A DNA stretch of 34,170 nucleotides from an uncultured Lactobacillaceae bacterium (GTDB lineage: Bacteria > Bacillota > Bacilli > Lactobacillales > Lactobacillaceae): contig CAKQCC010000005.1 in the NCBI GenBank assembly GCA_934216625.1, positions 1-34,170 of the forward strand, given 5' to 3'. Positions 10,078-19,435 of this stretch are shown piece by piece. The position numbers and the translations under genes are program-made. The notes beneath the pieces are model-generated. The model was not told where the DNA came from. It saw nothing but the letters and a program-made list of their open reading frames with translations, and made no database searches. Numbering within the stretch: position 1 is the stretch's first letter; each line of letters begins with the position of its first letter.

Positions 10078-10731
10078 TTATTTACCCTTGTTTTGATGAT
10101 AATCAATTTCAAAATATTTTTTCCCGCCAACTTGAAACTGCAGTTGGTCATCCAGTAAATTCACAATTTTAGCTTTAAATGCTTTGACTTTTGGGACATC
10201 AATTGCCACCGTGACTTTTACTTTGCTGGTGTATTGAATGTTGATTAGGTTGTAATGGTGCTGGGTCAAATAATATTTGAGCGGACTTAATTGGCTATAA
10301 TCAATGGTTAAATTAATTTCGGTTTGCAAGATCCGCTGAACGACGCCGGTGTGGTCGATCGTGTCTGAAGTAATGTTGCTGTAAGCACGAATTAAGCCAC
10401 CGGCGCCGAGTTTGATGCCACCGAAGTACCGAGTCACCACGACGACCACGTTGTGCAGGTGCTTGAATTTTAGGACGTCCAGCATCGGGGTGCCAGCCGT
10501 ACTGTTTGGTTCCCCGTTATCGTTCTTACGCTGAACGTGATCGTCTTTGCCGATCACATAGGCGTAGCAGTTATGAGTGGCCTTTGGGTTCTGATCCTTA
10601 ATTTTTTGGATAAATTTCTTTGCGTCAACTTCGTCTTTGGCTCGGTGAACGTGACCGATGAACCGGGATTTCTTGCGGTCAATTTCAAAACGGCCGTCTT
10701 TTTTAATGGTTAAATAATTTAATTTTTTCAT
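10078..10731 (-). CDS. yigZ: YigZ/YvyE (IMPACT) family protein
   Basis: The 217-residue cytoplasmic protein belongs to the UPF0029/IMPACT family, of unsettled function in bacteria; it is sometimes linked to translation-factor-like folds. The signature block DNGEPNSTAGTPML (about 71-84) followed by VVVTRYFGGIKLGAGGLIRAY-like text (about 97-117) is diagnostic, and the C-terminal ~70 residues fit the DUF1949 domain. The ATG at 10731 is preceded by AAAGAAG on the minus strand; the longer in-frame start at 10794 would run into the comFA start and lacks a ribosome site. It is divergent from comFA, an arrangement conserved in Firmicutes (yvyE beside the comF operon). Confidence 0.9.
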   Translation of the reverse strand: MKKLNYLTIKKDGRFEIDRKKSRFIGHVHRAKDEVDAKKFIQKIKDQNPKATHNCYAYVIGKDDHVQRKNDNGEPNSTAGTPMLDVLKFKHLHNVVVVVTRYFGGIKLGAGGLIRAYSNITSDTIDHTGVVQRILQTEINLTIDYSQLSPLKYYLTQHHYNLINIQYTSKVKVTVAIDVPKVKAFKAKIVNLLDDQLQFQVGGKKYFEIDYHQNKGK

Positions 10732-10782
10732 TTGAAAAACTTCTTTCGGTGATTTTAACGTAATTAGTAATGGTGAGTAGAA

Positions 10783-12111
10783 TTGATTAACCAATTAAGT
10801 GAACTGTACGGTCGCCAGATCAGTCAGATTAATATTGATCCTGATTTATTGAAGTCGGACCGAGTTGTTAAGCGACCAGCGATTGAAGTTAAAAATGGCC
10901 AAGCAATTTGTCAACGTTGTGGATCTCGTTTAGATCCCAAAACGGCTCGGTTGCCCAGACATCAGTATTATTGTCCAATTTGCATCAATCTAGGCCGGGT
11001 TAGTACTCTGAACCCGCTTTGCACGGTCAAAGAACCTAATCAATTTCGGGCCTTGAAAGAACCGATGTCCTGGAACGGTCATCTAACTAAAGAGCAGGCC
11101 AAGTGCTCGGCAGAAATCATTCAAGGCTTTAAGCAACATCAATCGCGGTTGTTGTGGGCGGTCACCGGCGCCGGAAAAACCGAAATGCTGTTTCCGGGTT
11201 TACGCTGGGCACTAAAACGTGGCTACCGAATTGGAATTGCTTCACCGCGGGTCGACGTCTGCTTAGAGCTGTACCCGCGAATTAGAGTGGCGTTTAATCA
11301 GATCCCAATCGCGTTATTACACGGTCGAAGTAAACAAAAGTATCATTATACTCAATTGGTGATTTGCACGACTCACCAACTGCTTCGATTCTATCACGCT
11401 TTTGATCTTTTAATCATTGATGAAGTTGACGCGTTTCCGTTTGCCGGTAACGCACCCCTGCAATTCGCGGTTGGTCATGCCGTAAAGCCCCGGAGCAGTC
11501 GCTTATTTTTAACCGCTACCCCTAATCAATCGTTACTGAAACGAGTTCACCAGGGAAAATTGGCGGTAAGCTACTTGCCGATTCGCTTTCATCGCCATTT
11601 GCTGCCCGAGATTCATTGTCACATCGCGTTTCACTGGCGATGGAAATTACCTAAGGGAAAACTGCCCAAACTAATGCTTCGGCTGATCCGTCGGGATTTA
11701 AATCAGCATTTAAGATTTTTGTTGTTCGTACCTCATATTCGGGATTTATGGCCGGTTAGCCGGATCCTTAAACGTTATTTCTCACCGAAATTGTGGCGAA
11801 CCGTTTATTCTCAAGATCCGCAGCGTCTTAAAAAAGTTCAGATGATGCGTCAAAAGAAGGTAAAGTTTTTGATTACCACCACGATTTTGGAACGCGGGGT
11901 GACGTTTCCGGGAATCGACGTGATCATTTTGGGTGCCGACGACGAAGTTTTTTCGGTATCTTCGTTAGTTCAGATTGCTGGCCGGGTGGGTCGAAAACGG
12001 GACCGACCGACCGGCAACGTTGATTTCTTTATCGCCAGCTATACGAAGCGGGTGGTGGATGCCCAAAATCAAATTAAGCACATGAACTATTTAGGAGCTA
12101 AGTTACTTTGA
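10783..12111 (+). CDS. comFA: Competence DNA-translocation ATPase ComFA
   Basis: This is a DEAD/DEAH-like superfamily 2 helicase that drives single-stranded DNA through the ComEC channel in natural transformation. The 442 residues show an N-terminal four-cysteine zinc site (C43, C46, C64, C67), Walker A AVTGAGKTE (126-134), Walker B IIDEVDAF, the TAT motif LFLTATP, and the C-terminal helicase arginine motif IAGRVGRKRDRPTG. The start is TTG 10783 after GGTGAG; a stop codon lies just upstream in frame, so no longer start exists. Its stop overlaps the comFC start. The gene is intact, so the DNA-uptake motor appears functional here, though the rest of the competence set is outside the window. Confidence 0.93.
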   Translation: MINQLSELYGRQISQINIDPDLLKSDRVVKRPAIEVKNGQAICQRCGSRLDPKTARLPRHQYYCPICINLGRVSTLNPLCTVKEPNQFRALKEPMSWNGHLTKEQAKCSAEIIQGFKQHQSRLLWAVTGAGKTEMLFPGLRWALKRGYRIGIASPRVDVCLELYPRIRVAFNQIPIALLHGRSKQKYHYTQLVICTTHQLLRFYHAFDLLIIDEVDAFPFAGNAPLQFAVGHAVKPRSSRLFLTATPNQSLLKRVHQGKLAVSYLPIRFHRHLLPEIHCHIAFHWRWKLPKGKLPKLMLRLIRRDLNQHLRFLLFVPHIRDLWPVSRILKRYFSPKLWRTVYSQDPQRLKKVQMMRQKKVKFLITTTILERGVTFPGIDVIILGADDEVFSVSSLVQIAGRVGRKRDRPTGNVDFFIASYTKRVVDAQNQIKHMNYLGAKLL

Positions 12112-12794
12112 GCCAATGCCAACTATGCGGAAATCATTTTTACGTGCCGCTTTCACTTGGCTTTTTGCTGAGCTTTCGAAAGTATCAAGAACCGACCCTC
12201 TGCCCGAAATGCCGTCATAAATTTTTAAGAATTAAGTCACCGATTTGCCAATATTGCGGGCGAAGTGGCCGGTTTCAGCACCAAATTTGTGGTGACTGTC
12301 GCCGCTGGCTAAAAGCTAAAACAGCTTGGTTTCGGAATCGGGCGCTCTATCGTTATAACCAGGCCATGAGTGATTACATGAAAGAATACAAATTTAAGGG
12401 AAATTACCGTTTACGACTGGTTTTTCAGGCTAAATTCAGCCTGAAACTAAAACAGACTAATTGTCAGGTGGTACCGATCCCAATTAATCCAGAGACTTAC
12501 CAAAAACGCGGCTTCAATCAGGTTAAGGGATTGATTAGAAGCGTGCCAATTTTGGATATCTTAAAAACTCGTTGCCGCCGAAAACGAAAATCGCAGTCGG
12601 CAAAAACTCGAATCGAGCGATTGAGGCTTCCCCAACCGTTTGAGTTAGTCCCGGGGGCTAAAAATAAAATTATGGGCAAAAATTTGGTGATCGCTGACGA
12701 TGTTTACACGACCGGAACCACAATCCGCCACGCCGCGAGTTTGCTAAAAAATTATGGCGCGCGTTCGGTAAGGGGAATTACGTTGGCTCGCTAG
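12108..12794 (+). CDS. comFC: ComFC/GntX-type phosphoribosyltransferase-like competence protein
   Basis: The 228-residue protein is needed for transformation in several Firmicutes and forms a complex with ComFA; whether it has true transferase activity is unsettled. Seen: an N-terminal zinc-finger region with four Cys pairs (C4/C7, C32/C35, C47/C50, C61/C64) and the phosphoribosyltransferase PRPP-binding motif VIADDVYTTGTT (about 195-206). It starts with TTG 12108 in a 4-nt overlap with the comFA stop (TTGA), suggesting translational coupling. AGGAG lies about 12 nt upstream. A terminator follows, so the pair is a two-gene unit. Confidence 0.93.
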   Translation: MSQCQLCGNHFYVPLSLGFLLSFRKYQEPTLCPKCRHKFLRIKSPICQYCGRSGRFQHQICGDCRRWLKAKTAWFRNRALYRYNQAMSDYMKEYKFKGNYRLRLVFQAKFSLKLKQTNCQVVPIPINPETYQKRGFNQVKGLIRSVPILDILKTRCRRKRKSQSAKTRIERLRLPQPFELVPGAKNKIMGKNLVIADDVYTTGTTIRHAASLLKNYGARSVRGITLAR

Positions 12795-12825
12795 ATTTGT
12801 TACAATTAGAGTAACCAACGGTAAA

Positions 12826-12857
12826 AAGGGTCAAGCAAGAATGCATGACTCTTTTTT
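12826..12857 (+). terminator. comFA-comFC intrinsic terminator
   Basis: Arms AAGGGTCA (12826-12833) and TGACTCTT (12846-12853) pair with one G-T wobble and are extended inward by GCA/TGC around an AGAA tetraloop. A run of T follows. Confidence 0.85.
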
Positions 12858-12937
12858 GTTTGTTGATTCGATGTTAAAATTAAAAACAAATAACTGAATT
12901 TAAACTGAAAATAATTGTTTTAGAAGGGAATCAAGTA

Positions 12938-15301
12938 ATGGCCAATATCCTAAAAAAATGGGTTGAAAGTGATAAACGTGAAGTTAAACGACTCAGTAAA
13001 ATTGCTGACCGAGTCGGAAGTTATTCACGTCAATACCGAAAATTAAGCGATGATGAGCTAAAAGCAAAAACTCCCGAATTTAAGAAACGTTACAAAAATG
13101 GTGAGTCATTAAATGATTTATTACCGGAAGCGTTCGCAGTTTGCCGAGAAGCTGCTCGACGGGTCCTTGGCTTAACGCCGTTCCACGTTCAAATCATGGG
13201 TGGCATCGTTTTACACGAAGGTAACATTGCCGAAATGAAGACCGGTGAAGGTAAGACGCTGACCGAAACCATGCCGGTATATTTGAACGCTTTGGCTGGT
13301 AAGGGTGTCCACGTAATCACCGTTAATGAATATCTGTCGAAACGTGATGCGACCGCAATGGGCCAATTATATAAGTGGTTAGGTTTAACGGTCGGCTTTA
13401 ATTCTTCCAAGAAATCACCGGCTGAAAAACGGGCTGCTTATAATGCTGACGTTACTTATTCGACCAATGGTGAAATCGGGTTTGACTATTTACGGGACAA
13501 CATGGTGGTCTACAAGCAAGACATGGTTCAGCGACCGTTCTTCTACGCCATTGTCGATGAAGTTGATTCAATTTTGATTGATGAAGCCCGAACGCCACTG
13601 ATTATTTCTGGACAGGGTTCCGGATCGTCTAAACTTTATAAATCAACCGATAAATTCGTTAAATCTTTAAAACCGGACCAGGACTTTAAGATTGATATTG
13701 AAACTAAGACCGTTTCGCTGAAGGACAGCGGAATTGAGAAGGCCGAACGTTACTTCAATTTAAGAAACCTTTATGATCCAAACAATACAGCGCTGACCCA
13801 TCATTTGGACCAAGCGTTGCGTGCTAATTACATCATGCACCGCGATAAAGATTACGTGGTTCAAAAAGGTAAAGTTGAAATCGTTGATTCGTTCACCGGT
13901 CGAATTATGAAGGGCCGCCGCTTCTCTGATGGCTTGCATCAAGCAATTGAAGCTAAAGAAGGGGTCAAGATTCATCAGGAAAGTAAGACGATGGCGAACA
14001 TTACTTACCAAAACCTGTTTCGAATGTACCCGAAGTTATCCGGGATGACCGGAACCGCTAAGACTGAAGCGGATGAATTCCGTGAAATTTATAATATGGA
14101 AGTCATTACGATCCCGACTAATAAACCAGTAATTCGAATTGATAAACCCGATGTCCTGTACCCAGATTTAAAATCAAAATTTGACGCCGTAATCGCGAAA
14201 GTTGAACAACTACATCGAAAGGGTCAACCGATTCTGTTCGGGACCGAAGCGGTTAAGACTTCTGAATACCTTTCACGACGCTTGGACGAAGAACACATTC
14301 CGCACGTGGTTCTGAACGCCAAAAATCACGCTAAAGAAGCTGAAATTATTGCGAAAGCCGGCCAAAAGGGTTCGGTGACGATCGCTACCAACATGGCTGG
14401 TCGAGGAACCGATATTAAACTAGGTCCCGGAGTTGTTAATTTAGGCGGTTTAGCTGTAATCGGCACTGAACGTCATGAATCTCGTCGGATTGATAATCAA
14501 TTGCGTGGCCGTGCCGGCCGTCAGGGTGATCCTGGCATGTCGCAGTTCTACTTGTCGTTAGAAGATGATTTAATGAAGCGCTTTGGTTCTGAGCGGATCA
14601 AACACTTCTTACAGCACTTGAATTCGAATGGTGACAGTCCGGCAATCCGGAGTCACATGATCACAAAACAAGTTGAATCGGCTCAAAAACGAGTCGAAGG
14701 TAATAACTACGACTCCAGAAAGCAGGTTCTGCAATACGATGACGTAATGCGTCAACAACGTGACGTGATTTATGGTGAACGTTTTAAGGTAATTGATGAA
14801 GACACTTCGCTGCGCTGGGTCATTATGCCGATGATCAGACGGACGATTGAACGGATCGTCAATTTGCACACCCAGGGTGATCCTTCGGAATGGCAGCTTG
14901 ACACCATTCTTGATTTCGCAATCAGCGCTTTGACCAGTCCTGATCGGATTAGTATGGCTGATTTGAAGGGTCGTTCCCGTGACGAAATTCGGGGCTTGCT
15001 ACTGAAAATTGCTGACCAAGTTTATAAAGAAAAAGAAAAGCAGCTTTACGACCCGTCACAGATGCTTGAATTCGAAAAAGTCGTAATCTTGCGGGTGGTT
15101 GATTCACACTGGACCGATCATATTGACGCGATGGATAAATTACGGCAATCAATCGGCTTGCGTGGTTATGGACAATTGAATCCGCTGGTTGAATACCAAC
15201 GCGAAGGCTATCAGATGTTTGAAGAAATGGTGGCTGACATCGATTATGACGCGACCCGGTTGTTCATGAAGGCCGAAATTCGGCAAAATATGGAGAGATA
15301 A
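12938..15301 (+). CDS. secA: Preprotein translocase ATPase SecA
   Basis: This peripheral membrane motor pushes preproteins through SecYEG. The 787 residues contain Walker A MKTGEGKT (100-107), the DEAD-like block [16 protein letters not shown], the preprotein cross-linking domain, [13 protein letters not shown], and [10 protein letters not shown] of the second nucleotide-binding fold. The protein stops at [10 protein letters not shown] and has no C-terminal cysteine-rich zinc/SecB-binding tail, a form known in some lactobacilli. The start is ATG after AGAAGGGA. It opens the long co-directional block, with prfB 6 nt downstream. No convincing promoter hexamers were found in the 80 bases upstream. 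The gene for ribosome hibernation factor, usual between comFC and secA, is absent. Confidence 0.98.
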   Translation: MANILKKWVESDKREVKRLSKIADRVGSYSRQYRKLSDDELKAKTPEFKKRYKNGESLNDLLPEAFAVCREAARRVLGLTPFHVQIMGGIVLHEGNIAEMKTGEGKTLTETMPVYLNALAGKGVHVITVNEYLSKRDATAMGQLYKWLGLTVGFNSSKKSPAEKRAAYNADVTYSTNGEIGFDYLRDNMVVYKQDMVQRPFFYAIVDEVDSILIDEARTPLIISGQGSGSSKLYKSTDKFVKSLKPDQDFKIDIETKTVSLKDSGIEKAERYFNLRNLYDPNNTALTHHLDQALRANYIMHRDKDYVVQKGKVEIVDSFTGRIMKGRRFSDGLHQAIEAKEGVKIHQESKTMANITYQNLFRMYPKLSGMTGTAKTEADEFREIYNMEVITIPTNKPVIRIDKPDVLYPDLKSKFDAVIAKVEQLHRKGQPILFGTEAVKTSEYLSRRLDEEHIPHVVLNAKNHAKEAEIIAKAGQKGSVTIATNMAGRGTDIKLGPGVVNLGGLAVIGTERHESRRIDNQLRGRAGRQGDPGMSQFYLSLEDDLMKRFGSERIKHFLQHLNSNGDSPAIRSHMITKQVESAQKRVEGNNYDSRKQVLQYDDVMRQQRDVIYGERFKVIDEDTSLRWVIMPMIRRTIERIVNLHTQGDPSEWQLDTILDFAISALTSPDRISMADLKGRSRDEIRGLLLKIADQVYKEKEKQLYDPSQMLEFEKVVILRVVDSHWTDHIDAMDKLRQSIGLRGYGQLNPLVEYQREGYQMFEEMVADIDYDATRLFMKAEIRQNMER

Positions 15302-15307
15302 TTAATA

Positions 15308-16424
15308 ATGAAGATTAACGAAGCTAAAACTAAAGTTAGTGCGATTCGAAAAGCCATTCACGGCTTTAGGAGGTCACTTTGACCTCGATTCGCTAAACGA
15401 AAATATCGAACTGAATGAGCACAAGATGATTCAGCCCGACTTTTGGAATGATCAGGTCAAGGCAAAACGGTTAATTGCTAAAACTAACCAGATGAAGAGT
15501 AAGTACAATCGTTTTAAGCGATTGACGAGTAAGACTCAGGACTTAGAAGTTGCGCTTGAACTTCTGGCAGATGAACCAGACCCCAAATTAGCTCATAACT
15601 TTACTAAAAATTTAGCGCAGGTTCAGTCGAATTTGAAGAGATATCAGCTTGATATGCTGCTGAACGGCAAATACGATGCTAACAACGCAATTTTGGAAAT
15701 TCATCCGGGCGCTGGTGGCACCGAAGCCCACGACTGGGGTTCAATGCTCTTTCGGATGTACGTCCGCTGGGGTGAACAGCATGGTTTTCAAATTAAGACG
15801 CTGAATTACCAGGCTGGTGAAGTGGCCGGAATCGATACCGTAACGATCATGATCGTTGGTAAGAATGCTTATGGTTATTTGCGGTCCGAAAAGGGAATTC
15901 ACCGGTTAGTACGAATTTCGCCGTTTGATTCGGCAAATCGCCGCCATACTTCATTCGCTTCGGTTGACGTGATGCCGGAACTTGACGATACGGTCCACGT
16001 TAACATTAACCCGGCTGATTTACGGGTTGACGTTTTTCGAGCCAGTGGTGCCGGTGGCCAACACGTTAATAAAACTGAATCGGCAGTGCGAATCACCCAC
16101 GAACCAACCGGAATTGTGGTGTCAAGCCAAGAACAGCGTTCCCAGCTTCAGAATCGCCAAACCGCGATGAAGATGTTGAAATCAAAGCTATATGAACTTC
16201 AGGAACGTAAAAAGCGCGAAAAGCGCGAAAAAATTGAAGGGGTTCAAAAAGCGATCGGCTGGGGATCCCAAATTCGTTCCTACGTTTTTCAGCCGTACAC
16301 CATGGTTAAAGATCACCGGACCAATTATTCAACACCCGAAATTCAAAAGGTGATGGACGGAGGCCTTGACCCGTTTATTAACGCCTATTTACGCTGGCAG
16401 TTGAGTCAGAAAAATCCGAACTAG
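15308..16424 (+). CDS. prfB: Peptide chain release factor 2 (programmed +1 frameshift)
   Basis: RF2 recognises UGA and UAA stops and triggers peptide release. It is encoded in two frames: 24 codons from ATG 15308 in frame 2, then a +1 slip at CTT-TGA and continuation from GAC 15381, giving about 371 residues. Seen: the stop-recognition tripeptide SPF (about 204, in RISPFDSANRRH) and the catalytic GGQ (about 248, in SGAGGQHVNKTES). The ATG lies 6 nt after the secA stop, with GGAGAG inside the secA end as its ribosome site. A start inside the second frame at 15339 has no ribosome site and would omit the regulatory leader. Confidence 0.96.
15368..15383 (+). promoter_or_regulatory. prfB autoregulatory +1 frameshift site
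   Basis: An internal Shine-Dalgarno AGGAGG (15368-15373), three bases (TCA), the slippery CTT (15377-15379) and the in-frame stop TGA with a following C (15380-15383) match the conserved RF2 frameshift signal, including the 3-nt spacing. Low RF2 lets the ribosome slip by +1. Confidence 0.97.
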
Positions 16425-16439
16425 CTTGGAAGATTAATT

Positions 16440-17546
16440 ATGAAAATTTTATTGATCATGCTTACTTTTTTTGTCCAGCCAATCGTGTGGTTGGGATTAC
16501 TCCGGAGTGGTTTGATTATTCGCTCACGGTTAAAAAGGACCCGGCAGCAATTTAATACCGCGGTTTACGAAGAGTTTTATGAACTTCGGCATTTTTGGTT
16601 AGGGACGTTATTTTTAGGCATCTTACTTTCGGCAGTGTCGTGGCTAGTTGAAATTTCGTTGCCTTTGAACTGGATCGTTTGGTATGAATTATTGACCGGG
16701 ATCAATTTACTTTTGGTTCCCTGGTTTTTTCTTCCGGTGACCATTGCCATGATTTCGACCTTTGGAATTATGATGACGGATTCGATTCTTAAACCAAATT
16801 ATTTAATCGTGATGAGTTTGATTATAATGACGCTAGGCCTTTGGATTGAAGTTAACGGTGGTCGGTTTAACGTCCCCCGGATTTTTCGTAATCGCCGCAG
16901 TAATCAAGTGGCCGGATACCCATTCAATGAACTTTCAATTGTCCCGATGCTGGTTATGATTCCAGGGAATTTAATTCGGCATTATTTAGCTTTTTATCCG
17001 ACTTTTCAAATTAACGGCCACTTGGTTAGTTTCATGTTGCTACCGATTTTTCTCGGCTTGCGTTTAACCGTTTTTAAGCATTTACCGCGGTTGATTTTTA
17101 AACGACTGGGAAATCGGCTTGCCTTTCTGGGAATTGCTGGTGCGGTACTAGCGATCGTTAGTTTTCGGTGGCCAATTCTGGTACCGGTTAGTTTAGTGGG
17201 ATTATTGTTGCTGACCTGGCTAGTGATTTTTAGCGCTAAACGGACTGATTTAAAAGACGGTAAATGGTGTTCGAAAGCGGTTAACGGAGTTCGAGTGGTT
17301 GGAATTGAACCCCATACCCCAGCTGATAGAATGAATCTTCGGGTCGGTGACTTGATCATGAACGTTAATCACTATCCCGTCGCTAGCGAGAATGAATTTT
17401 ACAAAGCTCTTCAGTCCCGAGCTACTTACTGCAAACTGCGGGTAATGAACACTAATAACCGAATTATTCTAACCGAAACCGCAATCTTTAACGACTCGCC
17501 CCATGACGTTGGGGTCGTTCTTTTTAGGGATCGTAATAAACAGTAA
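16440..17546 (+). CDS. Polytopic membrane protein with C-terminal PDZ domain (MinJ-like)
   Basis: The 368-residue protein has about seven or eight hydrophobic segments (approximate positions 2-20, 52-72, 83-106, 120-137, 165-180, 196-213, 230-268) followed by a soluble PDZ domain (about 275-365). PDZ features are GVRVVGIEPHTPADRMNLRVG, then GDLIMNVNHYPV and a closing DVGVVLF strand. This architecture matches MinJ/SwrAA-type proteins, which in Bacillus link DivIVA to the Min division-site system and also lie downstream of secA-prfB. Function here is inferred from architecture and position only. The start is ATG 16440 with a modest GGAAGA site, 15 nt after prfB. Confidence 0.75.
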   Translation: MKILLIMLTFFVQPIVWLGLLRSGLIIRSRLKRTRQQFNTAVYEEFYELRHFWLGTLFLGILLSAVSWLVEISLPLNWIVWYELLTGINLLLVPWFFLPVTIAMISTFGIMMTDSILKPNYLIVMSLIIMTLGLWIEVNGGRFNVPRIFRNRRSNQVAGYPFNELSIVPMLVMIPGNLIRHYLAFYPTFQINGHLVSFMLLPIFLGLRLTVFKHLPRLIFKRLGNRLAFLGIAGAVLAIVSFRWPILVPVSLVGLLLLTWLVIFSAKRTDLKDGKWCSKAVNGVRVVGIEPHTPADRMNLRVGDLIMNVNHYPVASENEFYKALQSRATYCKLRVMNTNNRIILTETAIFNDSPHDVGVVLFRDRNKQ

Positions 17547-17568
17547 TTAATTAAAAAGGATGAGCAGA

Positions 17569-18594
17569 GTGGTTACCAGCGTGACCGTTGCTGATTTGGT
17601 TCGAAATACCCGGTTGAACGTCTATTACGGCCGAAAATATCTGAACCGGCCGATTACCACTAGTGACATTTCACGACCCGGGTTAGAACTAACCGGTTAT
17701 TTTAATTATTATCCTTCGCACCGGATTCAACTGTTGGGAATCACCGAAACGTCTTACGCTAAAGGGATGGATAGTGACAAGCTTTTTAACGTAATGCGCC
17801 GGATGTGTCAGCCGGAAACGCCCGCTTTTGTGATTTCAACCCAGCTTTCGCCGCCGAAAGAATTAATTCGGGCCGTTAAGAGTGAGCACATTCCAATTTT
17901 AGGGTCTAAATTGACGACGTCGCGGATTCTGAGTAACATGACTAATTACTTGGAAGACGAATTGGCCGAACGGAAAACGATTCACGGGGTTCTGGTGGAC
18001 GTCTATGGATTGGGTGTCTTAATCACCGGTAATTCCGGAATTGGTAAGAGTGAAACGGCACTTGAGCTGATTAAGCGTGGTCACCGCTTGATTGCTGATG
18101 ACCGGGTCGACGTTTATCAGCAGGATGAACAAACGTTGGTCGGTCAAGCGCCCCGGATTCTTCAACATTTGCTTGAAATTCGGGGGATTGGCATTATTAA
18201 CGTGATGACGTTATTTGGTGCCGGGGCGGTAATGCCGAAGACCCCGGTTAATTTAATCGTTCATTTGGCGCCCTGGTCGAAAGACGCAATTTACGACCGG
18301 TTAGGCGATTCCGGTCAAAAGCGCCGGATTTTTGACGTTGAGATTCCCGAGTTCAAAATTCCGGTTCGAACCGGTCGAAATTTGGCAATTCTAATCGAAA
18401 CGGCCGCGATGAATTTTAGAGCGCATTCGATGGGTTACGACGCACCCAAACAATTTAGCCGGAACTTGAATCGCTTAATTCGTGAAAATTCGGTTCGGGC
18501 TAAAGTTGCTAAGCAGGCTGAAAAACGAGTTATCGCTAAAAATCGTCAAGCGATCCGGAAGTACGATCAAGAAAAGGACCGAAAACAAAAATGA
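17569..18594 (+). CDS. hprK: HPr kinase/phosphorylase
   Basis: The bifunctional enzyme phosphorylates Ser46 of HPr and reverses it, setting carbon catabolite repression in Firmicutes. The 341 residues start VTSVTVADLVRNTRL; the C-terminal kinase domain has the conserved His140 (IHGVLVDVYG), Walker A GNSGIGKS (154-161), LIADDRVDV, and the HprK signature LEIRGIGIINVMTLFG. The start is GTG 17569, 9 nt after AAGGA; the in-frame ATG at 17560 abuts that site with no spacing and is unlikely. The C-terminus has a basic extension after the family core. The stop overlaps the lgt start (ATGA). Confidence 0.96.
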   Translation: MVTSVTVADLVRNTRLNVYYGRKYLNRPITTSDISRPGLELTGYFNYYPSHRIQLLGITETSYAKGMDSDKLFNVMRRMCQPETPAFVISTQLSPPKELIRAVKSEHIPILGSKLTTSRILSNMTNYLEDELAERKTIHGVLVDVYGLGVLITGNSGIGKSETALELIKRGHRLIADDRVDVYQQDEQTLVGQAPRILQHLLEIRGIGIINVMTLFGAGAVMPKTPVNLIVHLAPWSKDAIYDRLGDSGQKRRIFDVEIPEFKIPVRTGRNLAILIETAAMNFRAHSMGYDAPKQFSRNLNRLIRENSVRAKVAKQAEKRVIAKNRQAIRKYDQEKDRKQK

Positions 18595-19397
18595 TTGATT
18601 CGTTAGTCTTAAACCCAATTGCTTTTAATTTAGGTCCGCTCCAAGTTCATTGGTACGGGATTTTGATTGCCAGTGCGGTAATGATTGCGGTGATCCTTTC
18701 GTCTCGGGAAGCGGCCCGACAAAAATTAGATCCGGAAAACATTTATGACTTAATCTTGTACAGTTTACCGGTCGCAATCGTAAGTGCCCGAATTTATTAC
18801 GTCATTTTTCAATGGAATTATTATCGTTATAATTTAAACCAGATCGTTGCGGTCTGGGACGGCGGCATCGCAATTTACGGAGCGCTAATCGGTTCCGGTA
18901 TCGTGGTGTACCTTTTCTGTCGCTACCGAAAGATTCCGGTTTGGCAGATGCTTGACGTGATTGCCCCAACCGTGATTATGGGTCAAGCAATCGGTCGCTG
19001 GGGTAATTTTATGAATCAGGAAGCTTTTGGCCGAATTACGAGTTTGAAGTTCTTACAAGGTTTACACCTTCCAGGATTGGTCATTAGCCAGATGAATATT
19101 CAAGGCGCTTTTCGACAGCCGACTTTTTTGTATGAATCGCTGTGGGATCTACTTGGTTTCGCGTTCTTAATGGGTCTGCGTCATTGCCCGAAGTTGTTTA
19201 AACGGGGTGAAGTTTTCCTGACCTACGTAATTTGGTATTCGTTTGGCCGCTTTTTCACCGAAGGAATGCGGACCGATAGTTTAATGTTGGGCCAGATTCG
19301 GGTCTCACAATGGCTAGCGATGATTCTGGTTTTAACCGCTTTGGGACTAATAATTTGGCGGCGCCGTCGTTATGATTTAAGTTGGTATTTTGGGTAA
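18591..19397 (+). CDS. lgt: Prolipoprotein diacylglyceryl transferase
   Basis: This membrane enzyme moves diacylglycerol from phosphatidylglycerol to the lipobox cysteine of prolipoproteins, the first step of lipoprotein maturation. The 268-residue, seven-helix protein carries the Lgt signature GRWGNFMNQEAFG (135-147), GGIAIYGALIGSG (91-103) and the C-terminal arginine motif SFGRFFTEGMRTD. It is translationally coupled to hprK through a 4-nt ATGA overlap, a pairing conserved in lactobacilli. Confidence 0.96.
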   Translation: MIDSLVLNPIAFNLGPLQVHWYGILIASAVMIAVILSSREAARQKLDPENIYDLILYSLPVAIVSARIYYVIFQWNYYRYNLNQIVAVWDGGIAIYGALIGSGIVVYLFCRYRKIPVWQMLDVIAPTVIMGQAIGRWGNFMNQEAFGRITSLKFLQGLHLPGLVISQMNIQGAFRQPTFLYESLWDLLGFAFLMGLRHCPKLFKRGEVFLTYVIWYSFGRFFTEGMRTDSLMLGQIRVSQWLAMILVLTALGLIIWRRRRYDLSWYFG

Positions 19398-19435
19398 TCA
19401 GTAATAAAATAGAAACTAACGAGGAGGAAGATTAG

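Noticed and set aside
10735..10780. Competence (ComX/SigH-type) promoter box upstream of comFA
   Set aside because: The spacer contains TTAACGTAATTAG, but this does not match the known cin-box core well enough to claim it.
15339..15380. Alternative prfB start inside the second frame
   Set aside because: No Shine-Dalgarno precedes it, and the classical frameshift leader with its own ATG and ribosome site is complete just upstream.
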